Assembly (NCBI GenBank): GCA_963739995.1
Contig: CAVUCH010000021.1
Location: forward strand, 366,170-430,169
Direction of reading: 5' to 3'
DNA length: 64,000 bases
Source: CAVUCH01 sp963739995
GTDB taxonomy: Bacteria; Acidobacteriota; Vicinamibacteria; Vicinamibacterales; JAENWD01
Position 1 is the stretch's first letter. Each line of letters starts with the position of its first letter. This document shows positions 17,481-24,698 of the stretch, one piece after another. The notes beneath the pieces are model-generated. The model made no database searches. It saw nothing but the letters and a program-made list of their open reading frames with translations, and was not told the DNA's origin. Position numbers and translations under genes: made by a program.

Positions 17481-20400
17481 ATGTCACGTCCGTCCCGCAC
17501 GCGGCCCGCTCTCCTCTTGCTGGTCCTGCTGTCGGCAGCCCTGGCGGTGGCAGCGACGGAAGGCACGCCGGCCGAGCAGGGGCTCACCGTGCCAGCCGGC
17601 TTCGAGATCCAGCGCGTCGCGCAGCCTCCGTTGGTGAATCGACCCATCGTCGCCGACTTCGACGAAGACGGGCGTCTCTACGTGGCGGACTCGTCCGGCT
17701 CCAACGACAAGGTGGAGAAGCAGCTCGCCGAGAGGCCACACCGGATCGTCCGCCTCGAGGACACCGATGGCGATGGCGTCTTCGACGCGAGCACGGTGTT
17801 CGCCGATCGCATGATGCTGCCGCAGGGCACCATGTGGCTCGACGGGTCGCTCTACGTGGCCGCGCCGCCGAGCATCTGGAAGCTGACGGATACCGACGGT
17901 GACGGCGTCGCCGATCGACGCGAGGAGTGGTTCGAGGGAAAGACGCTGACGACCTGCGCCAACGACCTGCACGGTCCGTATCCCGGTCCGGACGGCATGA
18001 TTTACTGGACGAAGGGCGCCTTTGCCGCGCAGACGTACGACCGCGCCGGCCAGCCGCCGCTCGTCACCCGTGCTGCGCACATCTTTCGCCGGCGCCCCGG
18101 TGAGACCGCGGTGGAGCCGGTGCTCACCGGAGGCATGGACAATCCTGTCGACGTCGCCTTCACGGTGTCGGGCGAGCGGATTCTCACGGCAACGTTCCTC
18201 GAACATCCGCGGCTCGGCCGGCGCGACGCGGTCCTGCACGCGATCTACGGCGGCGTCTACGGCAAGCCGCACGCCGTGGTGGACGGGCACCCGCAGACGG
18301 GCGACCTGATGCCGACGCTGTGCAATCTGGGACCCGCGGCACCCGCCGGGATCGCGCGCTATCCCTCGCGGGTGTTCGGGCCCGCCTACCAGGACAACTT
18401 CTTCGTCGCGCAGTTCAACATGAACAAGGTGTCGCGCCACGTGCTGCGTGCGAGCGGGGCCACCTTCACCACGCGCGATTCCGACTTCGTGGTGTCGGAC
18501 AGCCGGGACTTCCATCCGACCGACGTGGTCGAGGACGCGGACGGCAGTCTCCTGGTCGTCGACACCGGCGCGTGGTACAAGCTCTGTTGCCCGACGTCGC
18601 AGCTGGCCAAGCCGGACGTGCTCGGCGCGATCTACCGGGTCCGTCGCAAGGCGGCGCCAGCCGTCCGCGATCCGCGCGGGCGCGCACTCGGCTGGCCGAC
18701 GCTGACGGATGTGCAGCTCACGGCCCTGCTGGACGATCCGCGGCCTGCGGTGCACCGCCGCGCGGTTCACGCGCTTGCGAGCCGCGGCAGCGGCGCGATC
18801 CCGGTCCTCCACCGGGTCGTGGCGTCCTCGAGCAGTCCAACCGCCCGCCTCAACGCAGTCTGGGCGCTCACGCGTATCGCCGACCAGGGCGCGCGCGCTG
18901 CGACGCACGCGGCCCTGGCGGATCGCGATCTCACCGTGCGTCAGGCGGCGATCCACTCCGCGGCCCTGTGGCGCGACGCCAGCGCGCGCACCGCCGTTCG
19001 GGCAGCGCTCGGATCCCCCGTGCCCGCGGTCCAGCGCGTCGCCGCAGAAGCCCTCGGCCGCATCGGCGATGCGGCGGCCGTACCCGATCTGCTCGCGACG
19101 GCCGCACGGCCGCTCGACCGCACCCTCGAACATTCCGTCACCTACGCGCTGATCGAGATTGCCAACCCGGCGACCACGCGCTCGGGCCTTTCCGCGGCGT
19201 CCGCTCGCACCAGGCGGGCCGCGCTCGTTGCGCTGGATCAGATGGGTCACGGGGCGTTGCAGCCCACCGACGTCGTGCCGCTGCTCGCAGCGTCGGACCA
19301 GATCGTGCGCGACACCGCCTGGTGGGTGGCCGGGCACCATCCGGAGTGGGGTGAGGCGTTCGCCGAGTTCTTCGCGCGAGAGCTGGCAGCCGCAGCCGAC
19401 CGCATCGGCAAGGCGACGCGTGAGGATCTTCAGGAGAAGCTCGCACAGTTCGGTCGCACGACCGCCGTGCAGGAGCTGATCGCCCGGACCGCGCGGGACG
19501 GCACTACGGCTGCCCGTGTGATCGCACTGCGCGCGATGGCGCTCTCGCGCCTCGAACAACTGCCGGACGCGTGGGTGTCGCCCGTCGTCGCGTCGCTGGG
19601 CGATAGAGAGCCCACCATCGCGCGCCACGCCGTCGCCGTGCTTCGCGCCGCGCCGCCCTCGAAGGACGCGGCACCCCGGGTCCGGGAGGCGCTCGTCGAG
19701 CTGGCGCGCACCGCTGCGGCCCCGCCGGCCGTGCGGCTCGATGCACTGCTGGCGGTGGGCGACGGCCTGGAGTCGGTCGCCGGCGATCTGTTCGACTTCC
19801 TTCGTGCCAGCCTCGAGCCAGGGCAGCCTGCGGGCCTCCGCATGGCAGCCGCCGGGGTCATCGAGAAGGCGCGTCTCGACCGCGCGCAGTTGCTCGCGCT
19901 GGCCACGATTCTCAGGACCAGTGGCTCCCTGGAGCTTCCGCGCCTCCTGCCAGCCTTCGATCACAGTGCAGACGACGAAGTCGGTCTTGCGCTGATCGAG
20001 GCGTTGACCGTGGCGGACGCGCGAGGCAGCGTGCGCGCGGAGGTGCTCCGCCCGCGCGTCGCCAGGTACTCTCCGCTCGTGCAGCAGCGCGCCGAGGCGC
20101 TCTTCGCAGCGCTCGCGGAAGACGCCGCCGAACAGGCGCAGCAGCTGGATCGGCTGCTCGCGTGGGTGCGTGACGGCGATTTGCGCCGCGGGCAGGTCCT
20201 GTTCAACAGCCCCAAAGCCGCCTGCTCGACCTGTCATGCCCTCGGCTATCACGGCGGCAGAATAGGCCCCGACCTCACCTCGATTGGCGAGATTCGCAGC
20301 GAGCGCGATCTGCTGGAAGCCATCCTGTTCCCGAACGCCAGCTTCCCGCGCGGGTACGAGCCCATCGTGGTGACGACCACGGCGGGCGCCGTCCACAGCG

Positions 20401-20603
20401 GCGTCCTTCGCGACGACCAGCCGGAGGCGCTCCTGGTGACGACCGCGGCCAGCGAGGAGATCAGGATCCCGAAGTCATCGGTCGCCGACGTCCAGCCGGG
20501 AAGCGTGTCGCTGATGCCGGCCGGCTACGGCCAGCAGTTGACGCCCCACGAACTGGGGGATCTGGTGGCGTTCCTCAAGCGTACGCGGTGGGGGGCGGAG
20601 TGA
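17481..20603 (+). CDS. Secreted beta-propeller / HEAT-repeat / cytochrome c protein (PVC-type haem protein)
   Basis: Exported protein of 1040 residues. The signal peptide is residues 1-25 (ALLLLVLLSAALAVAA). Residues 35-380 form a six-bladed propeller related to glucose/sorbosone dehydrogenase-like domains, with Ca-binding-like DTDGDGVFD and DTDGDGVADRREEW loops. Residues 400-880 are alpha-helical HEAT-like repeats (VHRRAVHALASRG, VQRVAAEALGRIGDAAAVP). The C-terminal 130 residues hold one c-type haem, CSTCH at 915-919, followed by IGPDLTSIG and a late Met (SLMPAG) as probable axial ligand. This architecture is abundant in Planctomycetes and Verrucomicrobia and also found in Acidobacteria; it is thought to oxidise sugars or alcohols in the periplasm. 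It is divergent from the histidine kinase operon; GGGAG sits 8 bases before ATG. Confidence 0.9.
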   Translation: MSRPSRTRPALLLLVLLSAALAVAATEGTPAEQGLTVPAGFEIQRVAQPPLVNRPIVADFDEDGRLYVADSSGSNDKVEKQLAERPHRIVRLEDTDGDGVFDASTVFADRMMLPQGTMWLDGSLYVAAPPSIWKLTDTDGDGVADRREEWFEGKTLTTCANDLHGPYPGPDGMIYWTKGAFAAQTYDRAGQPPLVTRAAHIFRRRPGETAVEPVLTGGMDNPVDVAFTVSGERILTATFLEHPRLGRRDAVLHAIYGGVYGKPHAVVDGHPQTGDLMPTLCNLGPAAPAGIARYPSRVFGPAYQDNFFVAQFNMNKVSRHVLRASGATFTTRDSDFVVSDSRDFHPTDVVEDADGSLLVVDTGAWYKLCCPTSQLAKPDVLGAIYRVRRKAAPAVRDPRGRALGWPTLTDVQLTALLDDPRPAVHRRAVHALASRGSGAIPVLHRVVASSSSPTARLNAVWALTRIADQGARAATHAALADRDLTVRQAAIHSAALWRDASARTAVRAALGSPVPAVQRVAAEALGRIGDAAAVPDLLATAARPLDRTLEHSVTYALIEIANPATTRSGLSAASARTRRAALVALDQMGHGALQPTDVVPLLAASDQIVRDTAWWVAGHHPEWGEAFAEFFARELAAAADRIGKATREDLQEKLAQFGRTTAVQELIARTARDGTTAARVIALRAMALSRLEQLPDAWVSPVVASLGDREPTIARHAVAVLRAAPPSKDAAPRVREALVELARTAAAPPAVRLDALLAVGDGLESVAGDLFDFLRASLEPGQPAGLRMAAAGVIEKARLDRAQLLALATILRTSGSLELPRLLPAFDHSADDEVGLALIEALTVADARGSVRAEVLRPRVARYSPLVQQRAEALFAALAEDAAEQAQQLDRLLAWVRDGDLRRGQVLFNSPKAACSTCHALGYHGGRIGPDLTSIGEIRSERDLLEAILFPNASFPRGYEPIVVTTTAGAVHSGVLRDDQPEALLVTTAASEEIRIPKSSVADVQPGSVSLMPAGYGQQLTPHELGDLVAFLKRTRWGAE

Positions 20604-20838
20604 GGGTGACCGCTGACGGTCGCTTTGACTCGGCGGCGCGAGGCGGAGGAACTGGAACGCCTCGCACCGCATCCACGCCGCTAACCCGACGATTCGGCCG
20701 CACCAAGGGGATTGGAGTTCTCGTGAACCACTCACTGGCCACTTTGTGCAATCAGCTCCTCAAAGAGCCAAGCCGTGGCCTGAAATCCACAGAGCAACGA
20801 CAGCGCCCGGCCATTGATCGATAGGGCCCGGCATTTGA

Positions 20839-21141
20839 TCAGTGAACGCGCACACTGTGGAGGCCGACCCGATAACCGCCATCACTCACGAGCTGCCAGC
20901 CTCGGGCGATGAGCTCGTCGGTGAGCTGACGCACTGACGCCAGCAGTGCATCGAGGTGGCCTCGCTGAAACGCGCGACTGATAAAAGGCCGTCTGTTCCA
21001 GAGATATCGCAGCTCGTGTGTCCCAGCGGCATTAACCCGCGTCGGCACGATGATCGCCTCGAATTCGTCGTCGTTCCTGACCAGCCTGATCACGGGCTCT
21101 TCACCGGTGATGGCAGTATCAGGTGCTTTGCTGCTCCGCAT
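20839..21141 (-). CDS. Small hypothetical protein
   Basis: A 100-residue protein that I do not recognise. The ATG at 21141 has an AGGGGG ribosome site about 8 bases upstream. The residue pattern looks coding: VIRLVRNDDEFEAIIVPTRV, then HELRYLWNRRPFISRAF, then a helix LDALLASVRQLTDELIARGW and a short strand at the end. It is mixed alpha/beta and soluble, with no signal peptide. The frame extends further upstream, but there it runs antisense to the MoxR gene and is not credible. It is divergent from the MoxR-VWA-CoxG set and convergent with the haem protein. Function unknown. Confidence 0.55.
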   Translation of the reverse strand: MRSSKAPDTAITGEEPVIRLVRNDDEFEAIIVPTRVNAAGTHELRYLWNRRPFISRAFQRGHLDALLASVRQLTDELIARGWQLVSDGGYRVGLHSVRVH

Positions 21142-21281
21142 CGGCACACCCCCTGAGAGCGTTCGACCACTGGCGCACGATGCAGAATCGGTGCCCTCGC
21201 CCAGGAAGCGGGAGAACGCCTGGTCCGCGTTGAACAGAGCCCGTGTCGACCCGGCGCGAGGCACTGCACCAGCCTCGAGGG

Positions 21282-21287
21282 TATACT
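21282..21287 (+). promoter_or_regulatory. Possible -10 box upstream of the MoxR operon
   Basis: TATACT matches TATAAT at five of six positions and lies about 50 bases before the inferred MoxR start, in the region between divergent genes. No good -35 box is found at the right spacing, so this is tentative. Confidence 0.25.
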
Positions 21288-21322
21288 CAGCGGTCACGAC
21301 CAGGCTTCTCGAGCCTGATACG

Positions 21323-21329
21323 AAGGGAG
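21323..21329 (+). promoter_or_regulatory. Ribosome binding site that places the MoxR start
   Basis: AAGGGAG lies 7 bases before the ATC codon at 21337 and one base before ACG at 21331. An in-frame TGA at 21316-21318 rules out any start further upstream. Together these confine initiation to 21319-21471, where there is no ATG, GTG or TTG. Confidence 0.5.
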
Positions 21330-21336
21330 CACGGCC

Positions 21337-22230
21337 ATCTTCCAGGGCTCCATCTCCGATCTGCAGCAGCGGCTGGCGGCGCAGAACTACGTCGCCGACC
21401 AGGGCCTGGCGGTTTCGCTCTTCCTGGCGCTTCGGCTGCGGCGGCCGCTCTTCCTCGAGGGACAGGCCGGCGTGGGCAAGACGGCGCTCGCCAGCGCGAT
21501 TGCTGCCGGCCTTCAGGCGGATCTCATCCGCCTGCAGTGCTATGAAGGTCTCGACGTCTCCCACGCGGTCTACGAGTGGGACTACGCCCGCCAGCTCCTC
21601 GAGCTCCGCATACTGGAGGCGGCCGGGGACCTGGATAGAAGCACGGCGCGCCGCGAGCTGTACAGCGAGGCCTTCCTCCTCAAACGCCCGCTCCTCCAGG
21701 CGATCGACCCCGCTCGGACACGTCCGGCAGTGTTGCTGGTCGACGAGATTGATCGAGCGGACGAGGAGTTCGAGGGATATCTCCTCGAGTTGCTGGCCGA
21801 GTACCAAATCACGATTCCCGAGCTCGGCACGATACGCGCCGCCGATCCGCCGCTCGTGATCCTCACGTCAAACCGCACGCGTGACGTTCACGACGCGCTC
21901 AAGCGCCGCTGCCTGTACCAATGGATCGAGTACCCGAGCTTCGAGAAGGAGCTCGCGATCATCGCCAGGCGGGCGCCCGAGGCCTCGGCACGTCTCGCGC
22001 GCCAGGTCACCGCGATCGTTCACGAACTGAGGGCCGCGGAGCTGTACAAGGCTCCGGGCGTATCGGAGACCCTCGACTGGGTGGCCGCGCTCATGGCCCT
22101 CGATCGCGAGACACCGGACCTCGACGCGCTCGAGCAGACGCTCGGCGTGGCGCTCAAGGCCAGCGAGGACATCGAAGCGGTCCGCGGCGAGCGGCTGGCC
22201 GGGATCCTCGCTCGGGCGGCGGCGCGGTAA
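21337..22230 (+). CDS. MoxR-family AAA+ ATPase, CoxD-like (no canonical start codon)
   Basis: MoxR-type ATPase of about 297 residues that helps mature molybdenum hydroxylases or other metalloproteins. Walker A is EGQAGVGKT (G45-T49 counted from 21337), Walker B is LLVDEID (D136, E137), and sensor 1 is VILTSNRTRDVHDAL. The N-terminal segment SISDLQQRLAAQNYV is the usual start of this family, placing the first residue at the ATC codon at 21337 in a typical position 7 bases after AAGGGAG. The first standard start codon in frame is GTG at 21472, inside Walker A, which would destroy the ATPase. Either initiation is non-canonical or the base at 21339 is wrong. The VWA gene follows 15 bases later, forming an operon with the CoxG-like gene. 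Confidence 0.85.
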   Translation: MFQGSISDLQQRLAAQNYVADQGLAVSLFLALRLRRPLFLEGQAGVGKTALASAIAAGLQADLIRLQCYEGLDVSHAVYEWDYARQLLELRILEAAGDLDRSTARRELYSEAFLLKRPLLQAIDPARTRPAVLLVDEIDRADEEFEGYLLELLAEYQITIPELGTIRAADPPLVILTSNRTRDVHDALKRRCLYQWIEYPSFEKELAIIARRAPEASARLARQVTAIVHELRAAELYKAPGVSETLDWVAALMALDRETPDLDALEQTLGVALKASEDIEAVRGERLAGILARAAAR

Positions 22231-22245
22231 CGTCCGAGGCGATCC

Positions 22246-23403
22246 GTGCTGCTCGACAATCTCCTCGCCTTCGGCCGCCTGCTGCGACGCCTGGGCCTCG
22301 ACGTGCATCCGGGGCGCATGCTCGACGTCACCGAAGCCCTGCAACACGTCGATATCCGCGTGCAGGCGGAGGTGTACCATACCTGCAGGGCGCTCCTGGT
22401 CCACCGCCACGACGATCTGTCGATCTTCGACCGCGCCTTCGATGCGTTCTGGCGCCAGGCCCGCGATCCGCTATCGCGTGAGCCCGTGCCAGATGGCGGA
22501 ACAGGCACACGAGGCGGCGACGACAGCGCGGCTGAAGGCGACGGCCAGCAGAGGAATCAGCAACTCGCCGCCAGCGAGGTCGTGGATGTCGACGACGAGG
22601 CGCGCGGCGCATTGCGGACGTGGAGCGACACGGCCACGCTGGCGCGTAAGGATTTCGCGGAGTTCACGGCCGAGGAGCTGGCCGTCGCGCGCGACGCCCT
22701 CGCGCGGCTCGCGTGGAATCCGGGAGAGCGCCGCGCGCGCCGTTGGGTTCGCGGGGCCGGTTCGCGCCTCGACGTCAGGCGTGCGCTGCACCAGAGCCTG
22801 CGCACCGGTGGCGACGTCGTCTCGCTGCCTCGTCGTGAGCGCCTTCGTCGCCCGCGATCGCTGGTCCTGCTCTGCGACGTCAGCGGCTCCATGGAGCGGT
22901 ACTCCCGCATGCTCCTGCACTTCGCGCACGCCATCAGCCGGCGCCATCGCCGTGTCGAGGCGTTCCTGTTCTCGACGCGGCTGACGCGGATCACGCCCGA
23001 GCTGCGATCCCGGCGGCTCGACGACGCGGTCGCGGGAGTGGCGCGCTCGGTGCCGGACTGGTCCGGCGGCACGCGGATCGGAGACGCGCTGAGAGAGCTG
23101 CACGTGCGATGGAGGAGTAGAGTCCTGCACGGCAGCCCCGTCGTCCTGCTCGTGTCGGACGGATGGGATCGCGGCGACGCGGGCGTCCTGCGCGATCAGA
23201 CGGCACGGCTGCAGCGGAACTGCCACCGCCTGATCTGGCTCAACCCGCTCATCGGCACCGCCGACTACGCGCCGCTCACGCGGGGACTCCAGGCGGCGCT
23301 GCCGTTCGTGGACGACTTCCTCCCCGCGCGGACGCTGATGAACCTCGCCGACCTTGCGGCGCACCTGAACTCGCTGACGCCACGCTGTCGAGGCAACCGC
23401 TGA
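22246..23403 (+). CDS. VWA-domain protein, CoxE family
   Basis: A 385-residue protein starting with GTG. The N-terminal half is the helical CoxE-like region (LLDNLLAFGRLLRRLGLDVHPGRMLDV; AEVYHTCRALLVHR). Residues 205-370 form a von Willebrand A domain with a complete MIDAS start DVSGS (211-215), a later Thr in GGTRIGDAL, and LLVSDGWDRGD. CoxE proteins work with a MoxR ATPase (CoxD) to insert or mature the active site of CO dehydrogenase-type enzymes. The stop overlaps the start of the CoxG-like gene by one base (TGATG), so translation is coupled. GAGG precedes the start. Confidence 0.9.
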   Translation: MLLDNLLAFGRLLRRLGLDVHPGRMLDVTEALQHVDIRVQAEVYHTCRALLVHRHDDLSIFDRAFDAFWRQARDPLSREPVPDGGTGTRGGDDSAAEGDGQQRNQQLAASEVVDVDDEARGALRTWSDTATLARKDFAEFTAEELAVARDALARLAWNPGERRARRWVRGAGSRLDVRRALHQSLRTGGDVVSLPRRERLRRPRSLVLLCDVSGSMERYSRMLLHFAHAISRRHRRVEAFLFSTRLTRITPELRSRRLDDAVAGVARSVPDWSGGTRIGDALRELHVRWRSRVLHGSPVVLLVSDGWDRGDAGVLRDQTARLQRNCHRLIWLNPLIGTADYAPLTRGLQAALPFVDDFLPARTLMNLADLAAHLNSLTPRCRGNR

Positions 23404-23834
23404 TGGATATCTCCGGCTCATACACGTTCAACGCTCCGCCGGCGCGCGTCTGGGACCTGCTGATGACCCCGGACGCCATCGCGTCGTGCATCCCAGGTTG
23501 CGATCGGTTCGAGCCGGACGGCGACGATCGCTATCGCGCGCGGCTCATCGTGGCGCTGGCGGCGGTGACGGGCACGTACGATGCGCTGATCACCCTGTCG
23601 GACAAGGTCCCGCCGACCTCCTACTGCCTGACGGGAGAAGCCCAGAGCCGCGCGGGGTTCGTCAAAGGGACATCGGACATCGTGCTCCGAGCGGCCGGCG
23701 ACACGACGATCGTGGACGTGCGCGCAACCGTCCAGGCGGGCGGGGCCATCGCCCGGGTCGGCCAGCGGCTCATGGGCAGCGTGTCGAAGATGATGCTCGA
23801 CCGGTTCTTCGCCTGCCTGCAATCGAAGCTGTAG
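23403..23834 (+). CDS. CoxG-like SRPBCC-family protein
   Basis: A 143-residue protein of the carbon-monoxide-dehydrogenase subunit G group. It begins MDISGSYTFNAPPARVWDLL and continues DAIASCIPGCDRFEP, the family signature, with an SRPBCC (START-like) fold and an amphipathic C-terminus (LMGSVSKMMLDRFFACL). CoxG is reported to help anchor or mature the CO dehydrogenase complex at the membrane. The ATG at 23403 overlaps the VWA stop by one base. Longer upstream reading in the same frame is out of frame with the VWA gene and not credible. The gene ends 9 bp from the convergent stop of the FAD-subunit gene. Confidence 0.9.
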   Translation: MDISGSYTFNAPPARVWDLLMTPDAIASCIPGCDRFEPDGDDRYRARLIVALAAVTGTYDALITLSDKVPPTSYCLTGEAQSRAGFVKGTSDIVLRAAGDTTIVDVRATVQAGGAIARVGQRLMGSVSKMMLDRFFACLQSKL

Positions 23835-23843
23835 GGGCGGAGC

Positions 23844-24698
23844 CTACGCGCGAGCCAGCGCGGCGACCAGCGCGCGACGCGCGAAGACCGCGACCATCGC
23901 GCGACGGTAGTCCGCGCTGGCATGGACGTCGGCGTTCATGTGCTCGAGATCGTCGCCCGCCAGACGCGCGGCCGCGGCGAGCGTCTGTTCAGACGCCTGG
24001 CTCCCGGCGAGCGCCTGCTCGACGTTGGTCAGCCGGCGGGCGGACGCGCAGGCGCCGGTCAGGCCGATGCGTGCCGACGCAATCGTGCCGCCGTTCACCT
24101 GGAGGGCCGCCGCGACGCCCACGATCGCGTAGTGCGACGCACGCTGGTACAGCTTAGCGTAGGCTGCGGTCCGGATCGGGGTGAAGCGCACGCTCGCGAT
24201 CATCTCGTCGGCCGCGAGGTCGACCGTGAAGAGATCCAGGAAGAAATCCTGTGCCTTCACCATGCGTGGCCCCTTCGGACCGGCCAGCTGGAGCTCGGCG
24301 TCGAGGGCGAGCATAGCCGCCGGGTAGTCGGCCGACGGGTCGGCGTGCGCGAGGCTGCCGCCGATCGTCCCGCGATTGCGCACTTGCTGATCGCCGATGG
24401 TTCCCGCGGCGTCCGCAAGCATTGGGCACTGTTGTCTCAGGACCGGCGAGGTCGCCACCTCGTGGTGCGTCGTCGCGGCCCCGATCTCGATCCTGCCGCC
24501 CGTGTCGCGGATGCCGCGCAGCTCCGGGATCCTGGCGATGTCGATCAGACGCCGGGGCTCGCTGAGGCGCAGCTTCATCAGCGGAAGGAGGCTGTGTCCG
24601 CCGGCGATGAGCTTGCCGCCGCCCTCGGCCGCCCTGAGTTTCGCCAGCGCGTCGTCCACCGAGGTGGCCCGCTCGTATTCGAATGCGGTGGGGATCAT
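23844..24698 (-). CDS. coxM: FAD-binding medium subunit of a molybdenum hydroxylase (CoxM-like)
   Basis: FAD subunit of 284 residues. The two flavin-binding motifs are AGGHS at 32-36 and TIGGS at 111-115, followed by the C-terminal CO_deh_flav_C domain (KLYQRASHYAIVGVAAALQV, RIGLTGACASARR). I chose ATG at 24698 because it overlaps the coxL stop by 4 bp (ATGA) and matches family length; the GTG-containing extension to 24725 would lie inside coxL. It passes electrons from the iron-sulfur subunit to the electron acceptor. It is last in the coxS-coxL-coxM order, all on the minus strand. Confidence 0.92.
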   Translation of the reverse strand: MIPTAFEYERATSVDDALAKLRAAEGGGKLIAGGHSLLPLMKLRLSEPRRLIDIARIPELRGIRDTGGRIEIGAATTHHEVATSPVLRQQCPMLADAAGTIGDQQVRNRGTIGGSLAHADPSADYPAAMLALDAELQLAGPKGPRMVKAQDFFLDLFTVDLAADEMIASVRFTPIRTAAYAKLYQRASHYAIVGVAAALQVNGGTIASARIGLTGACASARRLTNVEQALAGSQASEQTLAAAARLAGDDLEHMNADVHASADYRRAMVAVFARRALVAALARA

